From Flavobacteriales bacterium UBA3364 (GTDB taxonomy: Bacteria > Bacteroidota > Bacteroidia > Flavobacteriales_F > PHOS-HE28), in contig DEQO01000074.1 in assembly GCA_002360495.1 (NCBI GenBank), positions 1 to 10,337 of the forward strand: 10,337 nt of DNA, written 5' to 3'. The notes beneath the pieces are model-generated. The model was not told the DNA's origin, did no database searches, and worked only from the letters and a program-made list of their open reading frames with translations. Position numbers and translations under genes: made by a program. This document shows positions 1 to 5,892 of the stretch, piece by piece (positions within the stretch are counted from its first letter, which is position 1; every line of letters begins with the position of its first letter).

Positions 1-2684
1 AACAGCATCTCCTGGACGATGCGGAAGACCGCGATGGCGCGCGGCCCCTGCGGCGGCGGCACGCCGGCGGCCACGTGCACGCGTAGCGGGCCCTGCAGCT
101 CACTGGCCTCGGGGAATTCCTGCGCCTGCCACTCCAGCGCCGCCCCCGCACTCGTCCGGGTGAGCTGAACGCCGACATCGTCGGTGATGATGCGGCCGAC
201 GTTGCGCACCACGACCTTTACCGAGAAGGTGTCCACGTCGGCGTTGACCGTTGCGGGATCGAAGAGGATATCGGCGTTGGTCACCTCAAAGTCGGGCTGT
301 TCCGGCGAATTCAAGACCAGGATCGGATCGCCCTGCAGGGTCATGGTGTGCGCGGTGTAGGTGGAATACATATCCGCCGTACCCAACATGTTGAACGCGG
401 CATGCCGCATGTGTTCCCCGATACCCCTGCCATAATTCGCGCTCCCGATGCTCCGGTAGAACCAGGACGAATAGACGCCCAGCACCCACGCGAAGCCCTG
501 GTCCGTGGCGGCCAGGAAGGCGATCGGGCCGGCCTGGTCCCGCATCACCCAATCCTCGCTGGTGCTGGCGAGGTCGGCGTTCAAATGCACGTTCCCGATG
601 TAGCACGAATTGCCGATCACCATGGGGTAACGGCCGTGCCAGTCGTAGTTGTCGGGGTCGTCGATGGTGATGTCGAAGTTCTCCGAGTAGGCATGCGCGA
701 AGAAGTTCATCAAGGTCACCCCGTTCTCGATGAGGTTGCGCACCGAATCAGCTGCGGCAGTGGCGAATATGCCTGAACTGTTCCTCCGGAAAGCGGTCAC
801 CTGCCCACCGAACGAAGTGGTTTCGTCCACAAGTGGTTCCAGGCTGTTCAGGTAGCTCGCGAGCAGGTCCTGCTCCTCGGCATCGAACCCCCCGCTCAGG
901 TGGACGATGTTCTTCATCCACGCCGCAGGCGGCGTCTGGTTGTCCTCGAAGGAGATCACCTTGTCCAGGTAGTCCAACACCTGTTGATCGTGTGTGGCGC
1001 TCAAACGGCCCACAGGGATCTCCACCCTTCGTGGATCGAAATTCAATCCGATCGTGAAGCACTGGTCGCAGGCCGGGTAACCATAGGACGGCACGAGGCA
1101 TCGGGCATAGGCTCCGTTCGCGTCGGGCCTGTAGCCTTGTCCATAGACCACGGTCTTCGGAGTGATCACCGACTTGCCGACCAGGAAAAGGCCCGATGGA
1201 TCCGTGGACCAGGTGTCGAGCAGGTATTTGCACCACATGCGGATCGCGACCGAGCTCTTGGGCACCCCACCACCGAACTGGTCGTAGAGTTCGTCCACAT
1301 CCGCCAGTACCGTAGGTGTGGGTTCCGGAGCAGCGCCCGACCGATAGTTGGCATAGGCCGTTGCACCGTTCCATAGCGACCGGTGTGCGACCATGAGGAA
1401 GGCCGAATCCGGGTCCATGGCGCCGTAGTCCACGAAATAGCCCGTGCCGTTCACAGGCACCAGGCCGGGTATGGAGCGGATCGCGCCTTCGGCACAGATG
1501 AAGGCATGTGTGGTCGTACTATCGGCATGCGCCGGTACCAAAGCCTGCCAATCCGGGACCTGCGTGGGCAGGATGCGGCGTACCGTATCGCCATCGGCAT
1601 AGATGATCGGCGTTCCGGTGAAACTCCCGAGGCCCAATCGGGCGACGTCTTCACCGGGTTGGTTCTGGACCCAGATGTCGACCGGTTCACTGATGAAGTT
1701 GAGATCGCGCGGATACCGGACCAGGATGGCCGCCGGTGTTTGCCAATCCAGGTAGTTGGGTGAGAACACGCCGACTTGACCGGGACCCGTGAGATCATGC
1801 GGAACGAAGAACCGTGCCGTGAAGCTGTTCGGCATCGTGACGGTGGAGACCTCGAATGAACTGCGCACGACGCGTGAACCGCGGAAGATGGTGTCGATGA
1901 ACAGCGTGGACAAGCCTCCCCCGGCGTAGATCCTCAGGTGATGGTCATCCCAGCTTTCGCCTCCGTCATTGCTCAAGGCCGCGGTCGTGATGCTGATCTG
2001 CGCCATGGGTGCCAACGACGAAACGAACGCCCGCGGTGTGGGAGTGGTCACGTTCAACTCCGTAGGCCCTGCGGTGGTGTACAAAGCTCCGCCGCCCCAT
2101 CCTTCGCTCTCCAGCATGAGACCACTGGTGGCATTGTACGGGCGCTCGATCTTGCCCGGCCAGTAGAAATCGGCACAGGGCCGGACGGACAGTCCCCAGG
2201 CCCAGGTCCGCAGAGTGTGGCTGGTGATATCGGTGTTCTCGTAAGGCACCACGCGCAACTTGGCCACACTGGGATCGGGATTCCACGTGAGGAAATAGCG
2301 GATGGTATCGTTGAACTGGCTGTAATAGGGATTGGCGTGCTGTTGCGGACTACCGTACATGCGGGTGTCGATCCAGCCATCGTTCCGCCTTCCGACGAAC
2401 TCGATCAGATCGCCGGCGTTGAGCACGCCGTCATCTCCCCCTTGGATGTAGAGGGGCACCTGTTCCTCGCGACCGAAGAGCATCAGGTCCTTGGGATCGA
2501 CCGTCGCAATGGGGAATCCCGAAGCCGCGAGGGTCGCGGAATCCAAGCGGTGCAGTCCGGTGCTGTACACCTCGAATCGCCAGTACTGCCGTTCGTGGTC
2601 GATCCACTCGTTGCCATAGGTGACCTGCCCGAACGAACAGGCCACGCGCAAGAGGGCCAGGACAACAAGTAGCGGTCGTATCAT
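1..2684 (-). CDS. porU2: C25 (gingipain-like) cysteine peptidase, probable T9SS sortase PorU2, C-terminus beyond window
   Basis: Secreted cysteine peptidase of family C25, the family of gingipains and of PorU, the type IX secretion sortase that removes C-terminal sorting signals at the cell surface. The frame is open for all 894 visible codons and has no stop before the left edge. Residues 1-20 form a signal peptide ending SFGQ. The C25 domain covers roughly residues 425-790: it opens with AHRSLWNGATAYANYR, continues with DVDELYDQFGGG, and carries the likely catalytic pair His664 (FFAHAY) and Cys694 (GNSCYIGN). LQGDPILVLN (783-792) matches the conserved GDPxL end of the domain. Residues from about 797 look like a CARDB/Ig-type beta domain (VVVRNVG). 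The layout and the long NFD/DDPDNY stretch after the His fit PorU2-type proteins better than classical PorU; this rests on recalled family features. The start ATG overlaps the stop of the PorV-like gene as ATGA, so the two are probably translationally coupled. Cys539 and Cys542 form a CxxC next to the usual VPSYG segment, which is odd. Family assignment is firm; the sortase role is inferred. Confidence 0.87.
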   Translation of the reverse strand, partial: MIRPLLVVLALLRVACSFGQVTYGNEWIDHERQYWRFEVYSTGLHRLDSATLAASGFPIATVDPKDLMLFGREEQVPLYIQGGDDGVLNAGDLIEFVGRRNDGWIDTRMYGSPQQHANPYYSQFNDTIRYFLTWNPDPSVAKLRVVPYENTDITSHTLRTWAWGLSVRPCADFYWPGKIERPYNATSGLMLESEGWGGGALYTTAGPTELNVTTPTPRAFVSSLAPMAQISITTAALSNDGGESWDDHHLRIYAGGGLSTLFIDTIFRGSRVVRSSFEVSTVTMPNSFTARFFVPHDLTGPGQVGVFSPNYLDWQTPAAILVRYPRDLNFISEPVDIWVQNQPGEDVARLGLGSFTGTPIIYADGDTVRRILPTQVPDWQALVPAHADSTTTHAFICAEGAIRSIPGLVPVNGTGYFVDYGAMDPDSAFLMVAHRSLWNGATAYANYRSGAAPEPTPTVLADVDELYDQFGGGVPKSSVAIRMWCKYLLDTWSTDPSGLFLVGKSVITPKTVVYGQGYRPDANGAYARCLVPSYGYPACDQCFTIGLNFDPRRVEIPVGRLSATHDQQVLDYLDKVISFEDNQTPPAAWMKNIVHLSGGFDAEEQDLLASYLNSLEPLVDETTSFGGQVTAFRRNSSGIFATAAADSVRNLIENGVTLMNFFAHAYSENFDITIDDPDNYDWHGRYPMVIGNSCYIGNVHLNADLASTSEDWVMRDQAGPIAFLAATDQGFAWVLGVYSSWFYRSIGSANYGRGIGEHMRHAAFNMLGTADMYSTYTAHTMTLQGDPILVLNSPEQPDFEVTNADILFDPATVNADVDTFSVKVVVRNVGRIITDDVGVQLTRTSAGAALEWQAQEFPEASELQGPLRVHVAAGVPPPQGPRAIAVFRIVQEML

Positions 2685-3784
2685 GAGGACGGCTTCTTGA
2701 AGAGATCGAACTTCAGGGAGAAGATGTTCGAGTACAATGCCACGCTGTTATCACCGATGTCGGTCAGCGCATAATCCAAAGAGACGCTCTTGATCTTCAA
2801 GCCCAGGCCGATGTTGGGCTGCACGCTCAACTGCTTGTTGTCGGTGATGTCCGTCACGTACTGCATGTTGCTGACCCCGGCCCGTATGAAGACCACACCG
2901 GCATAGCCCAGTTCAAGCCCTAAGCGAGGGTCGGTACTGGCGAAGTTGGACTTGATCAATGTGTTCCGTTTTCCATCGAACGTGTTCTCCAGGTCCAATG
3001 CAGCAAGCAGGTTGAACTTCGCACCGAACTTGAACTGGTGCGCAACACCCAGGGTCAGGCGCGGAAGGGTGACCTCCACACTGTTGGTCGGAATGTCGTT
3101 CCCGGTCTGTGCGAAGACGTCGATGGTCCGTTCATCCAAGGTGTAGCTCCAAGCGTTGAACGTCCCCGTAACGTCGCGGGCAGTGGCACTGAAGCGCCAT
3201 TTATCGCGCAGGTATTGGGCACCGGCATCCAGGCCGAAACCCCAGGCCTTGCCGAAGCTGCCCACGCGACGATAGATCACTTTCGCATTGCCACCGATGC
3301 TAAGACCGGGTACGCTCATCTTCCGGGCGTAGGAGATGATGAAGGCGTGATCCGCCGAACTGAAGGAAGTGATCCGGTCGTAGTCGATGTTCCCGGAGGG
3401 ATCGATCAGGTCGATGGTGTTGGGGATGTTGTCGATACCGAAGCGGACGAAGGTGAAGCCGATGGTGCTCATGGAATCGATCGGCTTGGCCAATCCGATG
3501 TAGTCGTACTTGGCAATACCTGCGAAGTACTCGCTGTGCATCAAACCCACCTGCAGATCGCCCTTCACGCCGAGCAAGCCGGCCGGGTTCCAGTAGCCGC
3601 TGGTCACATCGTTCACTACGGCGGTGTAGGCGCTGCCCATGCCCAAGGCGCGGGCCCCCACGCCCACGGCCAGGAACTCGTTGCTGTACTTGGGAGCGTC
3701 CTGTGCGAGAAGGCCGTTTATCGATCCCACCACCGCCAAGGCCAGGAACGCGCTCCGCATCCCCTTCGTCTTCAAGGTCTTCAT
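2681..3784 (-). CDS. PorV/PorQ-family outer-membrane protein (T9SS-associated)
   Basis: Predicted outer-membrane beta-barrel of the PorV/PorQ family (FadL-like fold), 367 residues. PorV shuttles type IX secretion cargo and binds the sortase PorU; PorQ anchors the PorZ arm. Residues 1-28 are a signal peptide ending LLAQ. The mature N-terminus carries the family hallmark KYSNEFLAVGVGARALGMG, followed by VNDVTSGYWNPAGL at about residues 58-71. The rest alternates hydrophobic and polar residues in strand-length runs, as expected for a barrel. It is first in a minus-strand operon and its TGA overlaps the ATG of the C25 peptidase by four bases, which suggests the two products work together as PorU and PorV do. 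It could equally be called a PorV paralogue; I cannot separate PorV from PorQ or a second-copy PorV without an alignment. The chosen ATG gives a normal Lys-rich n-region and hydrophobic core. Confidence 0.88.
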   Translation of the reverse strand: MKTLKTKGMRSAFLALAVVGSINGLLAQDAPKYSNEFLAVGVGARALGMGSAYTAVVNDVTSGYWNPAGLLGVKGDLQVGLMHSEYFAGIAKYDYIGLAKPIDSMSTIGFTFVRFGIDNIPNTIDLIDPSGNIDYDRITSFSSADHAFIISYARKMSVPGLSIGGNAKVIYRRVGSFGKAWGFGLDAGAQYLRDKWRFSATARDVTGTFNAWSYTLDERTIDVFAQTGNDIPTNSVEVTLPRLTLGVAHQFKFGAKFNLLAALDLENTFDGKRNTLIKSNFASTDPRLGLELGYAGVVFIRAGVSNMQYVTDITDNKQLSVQPNIGLGLKIKSVSLDYALTDIGDNSVALYSNIFSLKFDLFKKPSS

Positions 3785-3835
3785 TCGCTAGTTGGTTGAC
3801 GCAGCTTCCAACGGAAGGTGGCCTGGATCATTGCC

Positions 3836-3843
3836 CGAAATTA
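3836..3843 (-). promoter_or_regulatory. Candidate -7 element for the PorV-like/C25 operon
   Basis: On the minus strand this reads TAATTTCG, one mismatch from the Bacteroidota -7 consensus TAnnTTTG. It lies about 50 bases upstream of the PorV-like ATG in the 112-base gap shared with the divergent pssA gene. No good -33 TTG is present at normal spacing, so this is a weak call. I saw no comparable element for pssA in the same gap. Confidence 0.3.
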
Positions 3844-3896
3844 TCCCAACTTCGGCCACCCGGAAAGCCTTGGCACCGGGCAGTTGCGAACGATCC

Positions 3897-4709
3897 ATGG
3901 CGCGCCTACCCCGGATACCGGACCTGCTCACCACGGCGAACCTAGCCTGCGGGGTGGGTTCCATCCTGTTGGCCTCCCAAGGACAGTTAACATTGGCGTG
4001 TTGGCTGGTGTTCGCCGGAGCCGTGTTCGACGTGTTCGATGGGCTGGCGGCAAGGGCCTTGGGTGGGGGCACACCGTTGGGTGCGCAACTGGACAGCCTG
4101 GCGGATATGGTGACGTTCGGGGTGGCGCCGGCGTTCATCGCGACCATCAGTCCATTGGAAGCCCTCCAATTGGCCACGAGCGTGCACCGCGAATTCGTCC
4201 CATCGACCTTTCCATCTCCTTATGGCGAAATGTTCGGTGAGCCGCTTTGGGCATCGGTCACCTGCGCGCTTGTGATCACCACTGCATCGGCTTGGCGTCT
4301 GGCGAAATTCAACACCGACACGCGGCAAAGCACCGGCTTCCTCGGCCTGGCCACACCGGCGAATGCCCTGTTCTGGGCGTCGATGGGGTGTATCACCTGG
4401 GGGATCGGCGTCTTGGATGGCCCGGGCACGGTAGAGCTGCAGAACCGGTTCGGAATGTTCATGGAAGATCCGGTGCAGAAATTGACTGCAGCCCTGCTTC
4501 TTGGGATCCTGATGCTCTCCGAACTCCCCCTCCCCTCCCTCAAGTTCAAGCACTTCAAGTGGAAGGGGAACGAGGTTATCTTCTTGTTGATGGGGGCCGG
4601 CTTGGTGCTGGTGCTCTTGTACGGCATCCTTGCTGTTCCGCTGATCCTACTTTTGTACCTGCTTTCACCGCTTTGGGGGAAGTTGTTCCCGAAACCAACA
4701 GAGAAATAG
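3897..4709 (+). CDS. pssA: CDP-diacylglycerol-serine O-phosphatidyltransferase (phosphatidylserine synthase)
   Basis: Inner-membrane enzyme that transfers the phosphatidyl group of CDP-diacylglycerol to L-serine, giving phosphatidylserine, the precursor of phosphatidylethanolamine. The 270-residue product has the complete CDP-alcohol phosphotransferase signature DGxxARx8GxxxDxxxD: Asp48, Gly49, Ala52, Arg53, Gly62, Asp66 and Asp70. RLAKFNTDTRQST (about 134-146) followed by GLATPANA is typical of bacterial type II phosphatidylserine synthases and argues against a phosphatidylglycerophosphate synthase. Several hydrophobic segments follow, the last two at about 227-257, and the C-terminus is short and basic. 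I chose the ATG at 3897 because MARLPRIPDLLTTANL is the normal family N-terminus. The frame is open back to a TTG at 3792, but that extension of 35 residues resembles nothing in the family and would fill almost all of the divergent gap. No phosphatidylserine decarboxylase gene is adjacent in the window. Confidence 0.94.
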   Translation: MARLPRIPDLLTTANLACGVGSILLASQGQLTLACWLVFAGAVFDVFDGLAARALGGGTPLGAQLDSLADMVTFGVAPAFIATISPLEALQLATSVHREFVPSTFPSPYGEMFGEPLWASVTCALVITTASAWRLAKFNTDTRQSTGFLGLATPANALFWASMGCITWGIGVLDGPGTVELQNRFGMFMEDPVQKLTAALLLGILMLSELPLPSLKFKHFKWKGNEVIFLLMGAGLVLVLLYGILAVPLILLLYLLSPLWGKLFPKPTEK

Positions 4710-4711
4710 CC

Positions 4712-4761
4712 GCAAAGGCTTAGACGCAAGGCCGACCCATTTGCACTCTTTGCGCCTTTGC
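4712..4761. repeat. Inverted repeat GCAAAGGC/GCCTTTGC between pssA and purS
   Basis: GCAAAGGC at 4712-4719 is matched by its exact reverse complement at 4754-4761, with 34 bases between. A second, overlapping pairing is possible between CGCAA (4725-4729) and TTGCG (4750-4754). The text resembles the GCAAAGGCGCTAAGACGCAAAG type of dispersed palindrome that I recall from many environmental bacterial genomes, which would make it a small non-coding repeat. It starts two bases after the pssA stop codon, so it might also act as a weak terminator or mRNA stabiliser. There is no T-tract. Confidence 0.45.
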
Positions 4762-4778
4762 AGCCGATCGCATTCAAC

Positions 4779-5033
4779 ATGAAGAACTACCGTGCCTCCA
4801 TCGATGTGATGCCACACGATAACCTGCTGGACCCACAAGGCAAGGCGGTGAGCGGCAGCATGCAGAACCTGGGCCTGCCCGAGATCACCGGCGTGCGCAT
4901 CGGCAAGCACATCACCCTGCACGTGGAGGCCAAGGACAAGAAGGCCGCCGAAGCCAAAGTGGAAGAAGCGTGCAAGAAATTGCTCGCGAACCAGATCATG
5001 GAGAAGTACGCGTTCTCGCTGGAGGAAGCCTAG
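4779..5033 (+). CDS. purS: Phosphoribosylformylglycinamidine synthase subunit PurS
   Basis: Small subunit of the multi-chain FGAM synthase (PurS/PurQ/PurL), which converts FGAR, glutamine and ATP to FGAM in de novo purine synthesis. PurS bridges the glutaminase PurQ and the synthetase PurL and helps carry ammonia between them. The product is 84 residues, the usual PurS size. The family text is clear: LLDPQGKAVSGSMQNLG (about 16-32), then VRIGKHITLHVEA (about 39-51), then an alpha-helical stretch ending CKKLLANQIMEKYAFSLE. The ATG at 4779 was chosen because MKNYRASIDV is the expected first strand; an upstream TTG at 4758 would add seven residues and sits inside the preceding inverted repeat. 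It follows pssA by 69 bases on the same strand and may be co-transcribed with it. No purQ or purL gene is present in the window, which is unusual because purS commonly sits beside them. Confidence 0.93.
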   Translation: MKNYRASIDVMPHDNLLDPQGKAVSGSMQNLGLPEITGVRIGKHITLHVEAKDKKAAEAKVEEACKKLLANQIMEKYAFSLEEA

Positions 5034-5045
5034 GCCTTAGCACTT

Positions 5046-5156
5046 CGTCACGCCGGAAGATCCGCGCAGCGGGCTATCCGGCGTCTCAAAAATGCTTCGG
5101 ACATGGGTGAGACGCCGGGTCCCATTCGCACAGCCAGCCCGTCGCCCGGCGTGACG
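5046..5156. repeat. Symmetrical double-hairpin palindrome between convergent purS and lptB
   Basis: This 111-base stretch fills nearly the whole gap between the two convergent genes. CGTCACGCCGG (5046-5056) is the exact reverse complement of CCGGCGTGACG (5146-5156). Nested inside, CCGGCGTCTCA (5078-5088) pairs exactly with TGAGACGCCGG (5108-5118). The four copies of ACGCCGG/CCGGCGT can also fold as two side-by-side hairpins: 5050-5056 with 5078-5084, having a smaller CCGC/GCGG stem inside (5062-5065 with 5069-5072), and 5112-5119 with 5145-5152. This looks like a REP doublet (REPIN/BIME-like) or other non-autonomous repeat, and could also act as a bidirectional terminator. No T-tract follows either stem. 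I see no coding sequence in it. Confidence 0.6.
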
Positions 5157-5888
5157 TTACACCTTCGCCCGCCGCAGCTCGAAGTTCTTCCCCAGATAGA
5201 CCCGACGCACGGTCTCGTCAGCAGCGAGTTCCTCCGCGGTGCCTTGCTTGAGGATCTTGCCTTCGAACAGGAGATAGGCACGATCGGTGATACTGAGCGT
5301 TTCCTGCACGTTGTGGTCGGTTATCAGGATGCCGATGTTCTTGTCCTTCAACTTGGCGACAATGCTCTGGATATCCTCCACCGCGATGGGATCCACACCC
5401 GCAAAAGGTTCATCCAACAGGATGAAACGGGGGTCGGTGGCCAATGCACGCGCGATCTCCGTACGGCGTCGCTCCCCCCCGCTGAGCACATCGCCCATGT
5501 TCTTGCGCACATGCTGCAGGCCGAATTCGTTCAATAACTCCTCCAGCTTCGAAGCCTGTTCGGCCTTTGTCTTGCCGCTTACTTCCAGGATCGCTTTGAT
5601 GTTGTCCTCCACGGTCAACTTGCGGAATACGCTGGCCTCCTGTGGGAGATAGCCGATCCCTTTCTGTGCACGCTTGTACATGGCCAGATCGGTGATCTCC
5701 TCTTCGTCCAGGAAGATCTTCCCCTCGTTCGGTTTCACCAATCCGACGATCATGTAGAAACTGGTGGTCTTTCCAGCACCATTGGGGCCGAGAAGGCCGA
5801 CGATCTCGCCCTGTTCCACCTGCACGCTCACGCCGTTCACCACCGTGCGGCGCTTGTAGCGTTTGAAGATGTCGACAGCCCGGAGCAT
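5157..5888 (-). CDS. lptB: LPS export ABC transporter ATP-binding protein LptB
   Basis: Cytoplasmic ATPase of the LptB2FG complex, which extracts lipopolysaccharide from the inner membrane and drives it along the Lpt bridge to the outer membrane. The 243-residue product has every ABC ATPase motif: Walker A GPNGAGKT at 34-41, Q-loop Gln83 in LPQEASVF, signature LSGGE at 135-139 followed by RRRTEIARALA, Walker B FILLDE at 155-160 with catalytic Glu160, D-loop AGVD at 163-166 and the switch His192. GIGYLPQEASVFRKLTVEDN and LSGGERRR are characteristic of LptB among ABC ATPases. It is last in a minus-strand operon, starting four bases after the DUF5686 stop (TGA CCAC ATG), so expression probably depends on upstream translation. 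The permease genes lptF and lptG are not in the window. The stop lies one base beyond the double-hairpin repeat. Confidence 0.95.
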   Translation of the reverse strand: MLRAVDIFKRYKRRTVVNGVSVQVEQGEIVGLLGPNGAGKTTSFYMIVGLVKPNEGKIFLDEEEITDLAMYKRAQKGIGYLPQEASVFRKLTVEDNIKAILEVSGKTKAEQASKLEELLNEFGLQHVRKNMGDVLSGGERRRTEIARALATDPRFILLDEPFAGVDPIAVEDIQSIVAKLKDKNIGILITDHNVQETLSITDRAYLLFEGKILKQGTAEELAADETVRRVYLGKNFELRRAKV

Positions 5889-5892
5889 GTGG

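Noticed and set aside
1..20. Possible lipoprotein signal (Cys16) in the C25 peptidase N-terminus near 2684
   Set aside because: The residues before Cys16 are Arg-Val-Ala, which do not fit a lipobox; cleavage near SFGQ at residue 20 is more typical for exported Bacteroidota proteins. The coordinates given here mark only the gene's open left end.
748..1374. Minus-strand frame of 208 codons and several plus-strand frames between 286 and 2672
   Set aside because: All overlap the C25 peptidase in other frames. The peptidase frame is open for 894 codons and contains the family motifs, so these are shadows and do not indicate a broken gene.
3792..3896. N-terminal extension of pssA from a TTG at 3792
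   Set aside because: The 35 extra residues are not membrane-like or family-like, and they would occupy nearly the whole divergent promoter gap; the ATG at 3897 gives the standard PssA start.
5028..5035. GCCTAGGC palindrome at the purS stop codon
   Set aside because: An 8-base perfect palindrome overlapping a stop codon is common by chance and has no loop to form a terminator.
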